NCBI GenBank assembly: GCA_027057985.1
Contig: JALUTJ010000040.1
Location: 1-6,501 of the forward strand
Reading direction: 5' to 3'
Source of the DNA: Chromatiales bacterium
Lineage (GTDB): Bacteria > Pseudomonadota > Gammaproteobacteria > UBA6429 > Thiohalophilaceae
Length of the DNA: 6,501 bases
Shown here: positions 1 to 6,501 of the stretch, piece after piece
Layout of the letters: every line of letters starts with the position of its first letter
Position numbering within the stretch: the first letter of the stretch is position 1
Notes under the pieces: generated by a model
Told to the model about the DNA's origin: nothing
The model's input: only the letters and a program-made list of their open reading frames with translations
Database searches by the model: none
Translations under genes and position numbers: made by a program

Positions 1-744
1 AATATTATCGTCCGTAACCGCAACCTGCGCTGGCCAATTCCTGGTAGCTTAAAAAAGAAATTACCGGGCAGCATTATTCAATCGGTACAGCGTCGTGGTA
101 AATATCTTTTACTGACAACACGCGTTGGCACACTGATTATCCACCTCGGTATGTCCGGCAGTCTGCGTATTATTAAAACAGGTGAAAAACCCGAAAAGCA
201 CGATCACTTTGAATTGCAGCTCGGTAATGGCAAGGCATTGCGACTGCGTGACCCACGTCGTTTTGGCTGCGTGCTTTTTACCACGGAAGATCCGCTGCAG
301 CATCCACTGTTAAACGCACTGGGGCCGGAACCATTGAGCCGTGCTTTCAATACCGAACTGCTGTATGCAAAATCACGTAAACGTAAAACCAGCATCAAGC
401 AATTTATTATGGACAGTAAAATCGTGGTCGGTGTGGGGAATATCTATGCCAGTGAATCGCTTTATCTTGCCGGTATTCGTCCCACCCGTCGTGCCGGGAG
501 TATCAGCCGTAGTGAAGCCGAAGCACTGGTAAAGGCCATCAAACAGATTCTGAAACAGGCGATTAAACAGGGCGGCACGACCTTAAAAGACTTTACCAAT
601 AGCAGCGGCAAGCCCGGTTACTTCCAGCAAAAACTCAAAGTCTATGACCACGCTGGTGAAGCCTGCGGCAAATGCAAAAAACCCATCCGTCAGATCACCC
701 TGGGGCAGCGCTCGACCTTTTATTGCCCACACTGCCAGAAATAA
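1..744 (+). CDS. mutM: Formamidopyrimidine-DNA glycosylase MutM (Fpg), 5'-truncated by the window edge
   Basis: This enzyme excises 8-oxoguanine and ring-opened purines from DNA and then cuts the abasic site by beta/delta elimination, in base-excision repair. The frame is open from base 1 and gives 247 residues. Alignment from memory with E. coli MutM (269 aa) suggests about 24 N-terminal residues are missing, including the catalytic Pro-Glu. The first in-frame ATG (151) lies inside the conserved HLGMSGSLR core, so it is not the start. Numbering from the first visible codon, K34 in QRRGKYLLL matches the catalytic beta-hairpin lysine. M51 and the Arg and Phe of DPRRFG match the void-filling triad. 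KDSKxVVGVGNIYASE-type helix-two-turn-helix sequence (here MDSKIVVGVGNIYASE) follows, then GGTTLKDF and GKPGYF. The C-terminal zinc finger has C222, C225, C242 and C245 (CX2C-X16-CX2C), with the conserved Arg in GQRSTFYC. The gene faces ggt across an 11-base gap. Identity is very secure. Confidence 0.97.
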   Translation, partial: NIIVRNRNLRWPIPGSLKKKLPGSIIQSVQRRGKYLLLTTRVGTLIIHLGMSGSLRIIKTGEKPEKHDHFELQLGNGKALRLRDPRRFGCVLFTTEDPLQHPLLNALGPEPLSRAFNTELLYAKSRKRKTSIKQFIMDSKIVVGVGNIYASESLYLAGIRPTRRAGSISRSEAEALVKAIKQILKQAIKQGGTTLKDFTNSSGKPGYFQQKLKVYDHAGEACGKCKKPIRQITLGQRSTFYCPHCQK

Positions 745-755
745 AACACTAGAAC

Positions 756-2423
756 TTACTTTACCTCTGCAGCCCCTTCTCCACGCCGGTCACTGGCAGC
801 TGTCAGGCGATTTGCTTTCTTGTCCCAGATCACTACCTGCATATTGCCAAAGTCATATTTCAGTTCTTTAAGATGATGTCCCATCTGCTGCAAAACTTTC
901 ACGGTATTCGCTGTAAAAGCACCCGGCTCATACTGGATAACATCCGGCAGGTACTGGTGATGGTAACGGGGCAGGTTAACCACCTCGGTTGCGGTTTTGT
1001 TTTCTATCGCTGCCAGTATGCCACGCAGCACCATGGTAATAATGCGACTGCCGCCGGGCGTGCCAATTATCACCAGCCTGTCTTCGTTCTCGACAAAGGT
1101 TGGGCTCATACTCGAAAGCATGCGCTTGCCCGGCGCAATCGCATTGGCTTCGGCACCAACCAGGCCATACACATTAGGTACCCCGGGCAGGGCAGAAAAA
1201 TCATCCATCTCATCATTCAATAACACCCCGGTATCCCCGGCAACAAAGCCGGAACCAAATGGATAATTAATCGAAAGCGTTGCCGACACCCGGTTACCCT
1301 GTTTATCGATAATCGAGAAATGCGTGGTGTGATTACCCCCGGAAGTATCCGCTACACCCGGCAGGCGGCTGCTTGGGGTTGCCTTTTCAAAATCGATACC
1401 CTGCTGTAATGATTTTGCATAAGACAGACTGGTCAGTTTTTTTACCGGAACAGTAATAAAGTCGGTATCCCCCAGGTACTGGGCCCGGTCACGATAGGCC
1501 CGGCGCATGGCTTCGACCACAACATGGATACGATTGGTTTCCGATAACCGTTCCAGCTTATAAAAAGAAAGCATGTTCAGGATTTCAGCCATAGCAATGC
1601 CACCAGAAGATGGTGGCGCGACCGAGGTAATCTCATAACCCCGGTAGTTAAAACGAATCGGTGTCCGCTCTTTTACCCGGTAATTTTTAAGATCTTTTAA
1701 AGTCCAGATACCACCAGCACGGTTATTGGCGCTGACCAGCTTGTTTGCGATTTCACCGGCATAAAAACCCGCCCGGCCTTTTTCTGCAATTGCACGCAGG
1801 GTTTTCGCCAGCCCGGGCTGGCGGATACGGTAACCCTGTAGTGGCACCCGCCCCTGTTTGAGAAAAATCGCTGCGCTGTCTTTATACTTTTGCAGCACCT
1901 TGAGACGGAAACCCGCCATGCGCTGATAATGCGGCGTGACCGCAAAACCCTGTTCGGCATAACGAATGGCCGGTGCCAGTGTTTTAGCCAGCGGTAAACG
2001 CCCATATTTCTTCGCGATATGCACTAGGGCTGCCGGCTCACCCGGTATCCCTGCCGCCAGCGCCCCGTCAACCGAAAGACCAGGGATGACCTTACCCTTT
2101 TTATCCAGATACATATCCCGGTCGGCCTTTAACGGTGCCACTTCACGCCCGTCCACCATCACGACTTTATCCCTTGCAGCATCCTGTAATAACCAGAAGC
2201 CACCACCGCCAATACCAGAACTATAAGGCTCGACCACCGCCAGTGCCGCACTGACTGCCACTGCGGCATCAAAGGCATTTCCACCCTGCTGTAAAATCTC
2301 GAATCCGGCCTTTGTCGCCAGTGGATGCGCCGAAGCAATCGCTGCCTTACCCGGCTTCAGCCCGGCATGGGCTGATGTTGCCAGTAGAAGAAATATCAGT
2401 AGAAATGAAAGGTGCTTACGCAT
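756..2423 (-). CDS. ggt: Gamma-glutamyltransferase precursor (GGT, Ntn hydrolase), secreted
   Basis: GGT hydrolyses or transfers the gamma-glutamyl group of glutathione and related compounds in the periplasm. The 555-residue precursor starts with a Sec signal peptide: basic MRKH, a Leu/Ile/Phe core, and an AHA|G cleavage site after residue 20. The autoprocessing site is in NHTTHFS. T366 corresponds to E. coli Thr391 and would become the N-terminal nucleophile of a 190-residue small subunit, the same length as in E. coli. Other aligned substrate-pocket residues are R93 (E. coli Arg114), N386 (Asn411), D408 (Asp433), S437/S438 (Ser462/463) and the oxyanion G457-G458 in TPGGSR. The lid loop is present, with Y419 matching Tyr444 in PGVPNVYGLVG. 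Everything needed for maturation and catalysis appears intact. The ATG at 2423 is supported by the signal peptide and by AAAGGA seven bases upstream. A terminator lies just upstream, so the promoter is unclear. The substrate in this organism is inferred from the family. Confidence 0.97.
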   Translation of the reverse strand: MRKHLSFLLIFLLLATSAHAGLKPGKAAIASAHPLATKAGFEILQQGGNAFDAAVAVSAALAVVEPYSSGIGGGGFWLLQDAARDKVVMVDGREVAPLKADRDMYLDKKGKVIPGLSVDGALAAGIPGEPAALVHIAKKYGRLPLAKTLAPAIRYAEQGFAVTPHYQRMAGFRLKVLQKYKDSAAIFLKQGRVPLQGYRIRQPGLAKTLRAIAEKGRAGFYAGEIANKLVSANNRAGGIWTLKDLKNYRVKERTPIRFNYRGYEITSVAPPSSGGIAMAEILNMLSFYKLERLSETNRIHVVVEAMRRAYRDRAQYLGDTDFITVPVKKLTSLSYAKSLQQGIDFEKATPSSRLPGVADTSGGNHTTHFSIIDKQGNRVSATLSINYPFGSGFVAGDTGVLLNDEMDDFSALPGVPNVYGLVGAEANAIAPGKRMLSSMSPTFVENEDRLVIIGTPGGSRIITMVLRGILAAIENKTATEVVNLPRYHHQYLPDVIQYEPGAFTANTVKVLQQMGHHLKELKYDFGNMQVVIWDKKANRLTAASDRRGEGAAEVK

Positions 2424-2430
2424 AACCGAT

Positions 2431-2436
2431 TCCTTT
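2431..2436 (-). promoter_or_regulatory. Shine-Dalgarno site of ggt
   Basis: AAAGGA on the - strand sits seven bases before the ATG at 2423, a normal spacing. It lies only six bases past the right-to-left end of the terminator T-run. The ribosome site and terminator therefore sit side by side in the same short leader. Confidence 0.7.
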
Positions 2437-2442
2437 AAATAA

Positions 2443-2467
2443 AAAAAGCCTCGTCAGGAGGCTTTTT
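2443..2467 (-). terminator. Rho-independent terminator after the ferredoxin gene
   Basis: There is a perfect 10-bp inverted repeat. The GC-rich core is GCCTC/GAGGC and is flanked by A/T pairs, with a five-base loop (CTGAC on the - strand). Read on the - strand, the core hairpin is followed by seven T residues, directly after the ferredoxin stop codon at 2476. The + strand form also ends in five T residues, so it could work weakly in both directions. There is no + strand gene nearby that would need it. It most likely ends the coaD-ferredoxin transcript, but it also lies 19 bases in front of the ggt start. Confidence 0.85.
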
Positions 2468-2475
2468 ATTATGGC

Positions 2476-2736
<261 letters not shown>

Positions 2737-2763
2737 TTACAGGGATTCTTCAGGCTGCGTATA

Positions 2764-3303
<540 letters not shown>

Positions 3304-3882
3304 CTAAATGGAGACAGCATTACGCTGAAAGAGAAAATAATGTACCTCCCCGGCGGTTTTTTCCTTTATTTGCTGCCAGTTGGCAGGCAATGTCGGCAGG
3401 GACTGGCGTTTTTCAATTTCAAGGTAGAGCAAGGCGTCATCGGCAAGAAAACCGTTTTCCTCCAGTAGTGGTACGGCTTTTTCCATCAATGGCAATTTAT
3501 AGGGCGGATCGAGAAAAACCACGTCAAACGCGGTATCAGCCTGCTGCGAAACAAAGCGAGTACTGTCCTGTAGTAACACCCTGCTTCGGGATTGTGTCTG
3601 TAATGTCTGAAGATGGGACTGTAATGCCTGTACTGCCTTACGATGTGCATCGATAAAAACTACTTCGGCAGCACCGCGCGAAAGCGCCTCCAGCCCCAGC
3701 GCACCACTCCCGGCAAAAAGATCGAGACAATATGCCCCTTCAATCACGGGCATTAGCCAGTTAAATACCGTCTCCCGTACCCGATCCGGGGTTGGCCGCA
3801 GGTTGGGCACATCGGGAAACGACAGTTTACGACCGCGCCATTCGCCGCCAATAATGCGTAACTGGTTGCCCCGGCGCGCCAT
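3304..3882 (-). CDS. rsmD: 16S rRNA (guanine-966-N2)-methyltransferase RsmD
   Basis: RsmD methylates G966 of 16S rRNA in the small ribosomal subunit, using S-adenosylmethionine. The 192-residue protein has the family order. RIIGGEWRGRKL (residues 9-20) is followed by RPTPDRVRETVFNWL (29-43). The SAM-binding motif I LDLFAGSGALGLEALSRGA lies at 53-71, and an acidic residue (D78) ends strand two. The catalytic DPPY motif is at 125-128. Length is close to the E. coli protein (198 aa). The ATG shares one base with the stop of the upstream M16 gene (TAATG), and no convincing Shine-Dalgarno sequence precedes it, which suggests translational coupling. rsmD next to coaD is a frequent bacterial arrangement. 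Confidence 0.96.
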   Translation of the reverse strand: MARRGNQLRIIGGEWRGRKLSFPDVPNLRPTPDRVRETVFNWLMPVIEGAYCLDLFAGSGALGLEALSRGAAEVVFIDAHRKAVQALQSHLQTLQTQSRSRVLLQDSTRFVSQQADTAFDVVFLDPPYKLPLMEKAVPLLEENGFLADDALLYLEIEKRQSLPTLPANWQQIKEKTAGEVHYFLFQRNAVSI

Positions 3883-3884
3883 TA
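3880..3884 (-). promoter_or_regulatory. TAATG stop/start overlap between the lipoprotein M16 gene and rsmD
   Basis: On the - strand the M16 stop TAA and the rsmD ATG share one A. The 20 bases before the ATG contain no GGAG-like element close enough to serve as a ribosome site. Termination-reinitiation is the likely route to rsmD translation. That is an inference from the layout. Confidence 0.75.
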
Positions 3885-5255
3885 GTTTGTGGATTTACCC
3901 ACGGTCACGGTCAGCATTTTATCCGGGTGAATGCGGCGCTTCAGCGCATCACGAATCTGTTCCAGGGTAACGGCTTCGATATTACGATTAAAGTTTTGCA
4001 GGTAATCCAGTGGTAACTGGTAAAACCCGATCATGGCAATATAGCCGGCAATATCACTATTGCTATCCACTTTTAGTGGAAAACCGCCAGTAATATTTTT
4101 CTTTGCATGTTCCAGTTCTTCCGCGGTCGGCCCCTGCTCGATATAATGTTTCAGTGTTTGCCGTAATACCTCAAGTGCTTCACCGGCCTTACTATTACGG
4201 GTTTGCATCCCCATCAGAAACGGCCCCTTACGTCGCATGGGTAGAAAATAACTGTAGCTGCTATAGGCCAGACCACGCTTCTCACGGATTTCTTTCATAA
4301 TGCGTGAGCCAAAACCACTGCCGCCAAGAATATGGTTGGCAACATACAGGGTAAAGTAATCCCTGTCCCTGCGATCTACACCCGGCTCGCCCATCAGGAT
4401 ATGTGTTTGCGTAGAGGGAAAATCCATATGAAGCTGCATGGCTTTCTTTAACGGTTTTACTTTTGCAAGCGCAGCGGCCTTTTTACCCTGTGCCAGCTTG
4501 CCGGTTAACTGCTCCGCCAGCTGCATTGCCTGTGCCCGGTTGACATCACCGACGATGGTCACCAGTGCATTGCGCGCGACATAATATTTTTTATAAAAAG
4601 CACGTAAATCAGCTCGACGGATTTTTTTCACACTTTTTACCGTGCCAATCGAAGGCCGGGCATAAGGGTGTTTGCCGTAGAGTTTTTTATAGAACAGTTC
4701 ATTGGCAATGGTAGCGGGAGACTGCTTGCGGCTTTCAAATGCCGCCAGCCATTGCTTGCGAATGCGCTCAAGTTCTCTGGCATCAAAAGTGGGTGCGTTG
4801 ATAATGGCCTGCATGGTCTGTATCGCCTTTGTCAGCCATTTTTTATCCGTCAGGCTGCGTAGGCTTATCGAGGCATTATCTTTTCCGGCCGAGGTTGAAA
4901 ACTCGGCACCAATACTGTCAAAACGTTCAGCGATATCTTCTACCGTCAGGACTTTTTTACCCAGCCTTGCACCATGGCTCAACATGCTGTTTGTCATCTT
5001 TGCAATACCAGGTTGCCTGCCATCGCGCACACTGCCGGCATCAAAGGTGACCTCGATATCCAGCATGGGCAGTTCTCTGGCCTCGACGAACAGAACGCGT
5101 ACCCCGTTGCCGGTATACCACTCCTGTATATCGATATTCTTTTTCTGTGCGGCTTCCCTTTCTGTTGTGGTACGGCTTGCCGGTGCGCTGCAGGCAGTTA
5201 AAATCAGCGCTGCAAGCAGTAAGAAAACTTTTGTATAAACCCTGTTAACTCTCAT
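3882..5255 (-). CDS. M16 family peptidase-like lipoprotein, non-catalytic subunit
   Basis: This 457-residue protein has the M16B (mitochondrial processing peptidase-like) two-domain fold signature. It begins with a signal peptide and a lipobox, L19-T20-A21-C22. Ser at +2 argues for outer-membrane sorting. The stretch FDAGSVRDGR-QPGIAKMTNSMLSHG aligns with the active-site helix, but HxxEH is replaced by K86-M-T-N-S90, so zinc binding should be absent. Other M16 landmarks remain: the VGDV segment near residues 235-238, and in the C-terminal domain GGSGFGSRIMKEIREKRGLAYS with the R327/Y331 pair. In two-subunit bacterial M16 enzymes the subunit without HxxEH carries this Arg/Tyr pair, which helps position substrate. 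The partner is the adjacent upstream gene, 19 bases away. AGGG lies ten bases before the ATG. Cleavage targets cannot be read from the sequence. Confidence 0.93.
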   Translation of the reverse strand: MRVNRVYTKVFLLLAALILTACSAPASRTTTEREAAQKKNIDIQEWYTGNGVRVLFVEARELPMLDIEVTFDAGSVRDGRQPGIAKMTNSMLSHGARLGKKVLTVEDIAERFDSIGAEFSTSAGKDNASISLRSLTDKKWLTKAIQTMQAIINAPTFDARELERIRKQWLAAFESRKQSPATIANELFYKKLYGKHPYARPSIGTVKSVKKIRRADLRAFYKKYYVARNALVTIVGDVNRAQAMQLAEQLTGKLAQGKKAAALAKVKPLKKAMQLHMDFPSTQTHILMGEPGVDRRDRDYFTLYVANHILGGSGFGSRIMKEIREKRGLAYSSYSYFLPMRRKGPFLMGMQTRNSKAGEALEVLRQTLKHYIEQGPTAEELEHAKKNITGGFPLKVDSNSDIAGYIAMIGFYQLPLDYLQNFNRNIEAVTLEQIRDALKRRIHPDKMLTVTVGKSTN

Positions 5256-5274
5256 TTTTATTTATCCCTGTAAC

Positions 5275-6501
5275 TTAATGCCGTGGCATAACGGCATGAC
5301 GGACTTTTTTCTGTTCAAGCGGTTGTGGCTCCAGTATTGCCACGGTGCGCTGATCCCGAACCAGGTATTTTTTTGCCACCTTACGCACCTGCTCGGCTGT
5401 CACCGCACGGAGTTTATCGGTGTATTCATCCTGCAGCCGCCAGTCCAGGCCCACGGTTTCCAGCATACCTATCTGCATGGCCTGATAGAAAACCGAGTCC
5501 TTCTCATAAACTTTTTCTGCAATCGCCTGTGCCTTGATTCGCTCCAGCTCAGCAGTGCTCACCAGCGTATTTTTTACCCTGTCGATTTCTTTTTCGATAG
5601 CCCGTTGCAGTTTTTTCATACTGACACCTTTTGCGGGGACGGCATCGATAAGAAAAAGCGAGTCCATACGCGAGAATATGTCGTAGCCAGTATCCGCATT
5701 CAGTGCCACCTGTTGCTTGCGCACCAGTGAACGCGGAAAGCGCGAACTGCTGCCACCACTCAATACATAAGCCAGGACTTCCAGTGCATAGGGCTCCCAC
5801 TTTTCTGCCGCGGTTTTATATACCGGCACCTTGTAGCCCATTACCAGATAAGGCAGTTTTGCCGGCGCCTTGACCACGATACGCCGCTCGCCTTTCTGTT
5901 CAGCATCAATACGGGGTTTGAGCTCTGGAATCCTGGAAGGTGGAATATCGGCAAAGTATTTTTTTGCCAGGGCAAAAACTGAAAGCGGTTTCACATCCCC
6001 TACCACCACCAGCGTGGCATTATTTGGCGCATAGTATGTTTTATACCAGCGTCGCAAGTCGGCCACGTTAAGGTTCTGCAGGTCATTCATCCAGCCAATG
6101 ATCGGATGATGATAAGGGTTATTGACATGTGCCGTGGCATAGAACTGCTCGGCAGTTAATGCGGTTGCTTTATCCTCGGTGCGCATTCGACGTTCTTCCA
6201 TGACCACGGCCACTTCTTTTTTGAATTCATCTTCGGGCAAGGTCAGGTTACGCATGCGGTCGGCTTCCATTTCAAAACTGACCTTGAGGCGACTTTTTTC
6301 CAGTTGCTGAAAATAGGCCGTGTAATCCTTACTGGTAAAGGCGTTTTCACGACCACCATTTTCAGCAATAATGCGTGAAAATTCACCCGCTGGGTACTTC
6401 TTCGTGCCCTTGAACATCATGTGTTCCAGTACATGCGAGATACCGGTAATCCCGCCATGCTCATAACTGCTCCCCACTTTGTACCATATCTGTGATACCA
6501 C
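5275..6501 (-). CDS. M16 family zinc metallopeptidase, catalytic subunit, N-terminus beyond the window
   Basis: The frame is open to the right edge. 408 residues are visible and the true start lies outside; GTG at 6501 is simply an internal valine codon. Compared with M16B proteins of about 450 residues, roughly 40-70 residues are missing, probably including a signal peptide. Counting from the edge, the inverted zinc motif H23-V-L-E26-H27 is intact in SHVLEHMMFKGT. The third ligand is expected at E103 in AVVMEERRM, 75 residues after H27. NNPYHHPIIGW and VVVGDV follow, typical of the N-terminal domain. In the C-terminal domain the segment matching the Arg/Tyr loop reads RKQQVALNA, so the Arg and Tyr are Q264 and N268. 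This is the opposite loss to that in the following gene, and implies the two act as a heterodimer in the envelope. It leads the visible - strand gene run; its promoter is off the window. Confidence 0.94.
   Translation of the reverse strand: MVSQIWYKVGSSYEHGGITGISHVLEHMMFKGTKKYPAGEFSRIIAENGGRENAFTSKDYTAYFQQLEKSRLKVSFEMEADRMRNLTLPEDEFKKEVAVVMEERRMRTEDKATALTAEQFYATAHVNNPYHHPIIGWMNDLQNLNVADLRRWYKTYYAPNNATLVVVGDVKPLSVFALAKKYFADIPPSRIPELKPRIDAEQKGERRIVVKAPAKLPYLVMGYKVPVYKTAAEKWEPYALEVLAYVLSGGSSSRFPRSLVRKQQVALNADTGYDIFSRMDSLFLIDAVPAKGVSMKKLQRAIEKEIDRVKNTLVSTAELERIKAQAIAEKVYEKDSVFYQAMQIGMLETVGLDWRLQDEYTDKLRAVTAEQVRKVAKKYLVRDQRTVAILEPQPLEQKKVRHAVMPRH

Noticed and set aside
151..744. MutM starting at the ATG at 151
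   Set aside because: That Met is inside the conserved HLGMSGSLR segment, and the frame continues upstream to base 1 with clear MutM sequence such as RNLRWP and QRRGKYLLL.
797..812. Near-palindrome CTGGCAGCTGTCAG at the 3' end of ggt as a terminator or operator
   Set aside because: It lies inside coding sequence, has an imperfect arm, no loop and no following T-run.
4702..5238. Open + strand frame of 178 codons opposite the lipoprotein M16 gene
   Set aside because: It is wholly antisense to a well-supported gene, has low-complexity Ser/Ala/Leu composition, no recognisable motif and no clear ribosome site.
5278..5730. Open + strand frame of 150 codons opposite the catalytic M16 gene
   Set aside because: It mirrors a conserved M16 coding sequence. 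The translation is rich in Phe, His and Leu with no family signature, as expected of a shadow frame.
6499..6501. GTG at the right edge as the start of the catalytic M16 gene
   Set aside because: The conserved N-terminal strand and any signal peptide would be missing. The frame simply runs off the window.

Overview
The window is a compact, entirely genic piece of a bacterial chromosome, almost certainly from a gammaproteobacterium outside the Enterobacterales. Evidence for this is the Alvin-type 2[4Fe-4S] ferredoxin, which closely resembles the Allochromatium vinosum protein as I remember it, together with E. coli-like CoaD, RsmD, MutM and gamma-glutamyltransferase. The gene order M16 pair - rsmD - coaD - ferredoxin - ggt - mutM also matches, from memory, the Pseudomonas aeruginosa PA0357-PA0372 neighbourhood. 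Base composition looks moderate and even, with no sign of transferred DNA, insertion sequences, RNA genes or CRISPR.

Layout, left to right. The 3' nine-tenths of mutM (formamidopyrimidine-DNA glycosylase) runs on the + strand to 744. Everything else is on the - strand, so it reads from the right edge leftward. An M16 zinc peptidase with the intact HxxEH site (5275 to the right edge, N-terminus missing) is followed after 19 bases by a second M16 protein (3882-5255), a predicted lipoprotein that has lost HxxEH. Its stop codon overlaps the rsmD start (3304-3882). After 51 bases comes coaD (2764-3252, GTG start), then the ferredoxin gene (2476-2724). An intrinsic terminator at 2443-2467 closes this run. 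Only 19 bases beyond it begins ggt (756-2423), a secreted gamma-glutamyltransferase whose end faces mutM across an 11-base gap. No intergenic stretch exceeds about 52 bases.

The two M16 proteins look like an obligate pair: one keeps the zinc site and has lost the C-terminal Arg/Tyr pair, and the other is the reverse. They probably form one envelope protease. RsmD (16S rRNA methylation), CoaD (coenzyme A synthesis) and MutM (base-excision repair) are cytoplasmic housekeeping enzymes sharing a conserved neighbourhood, with no obvious shared pathway. GGT acts in the periplasm on glutathione and other gamma-glutamyl compounds.

I found no undescribed system. The points most worth a second look are the terminator placed directly in front of ggt and the complementary active-site loss in the M16 pair.
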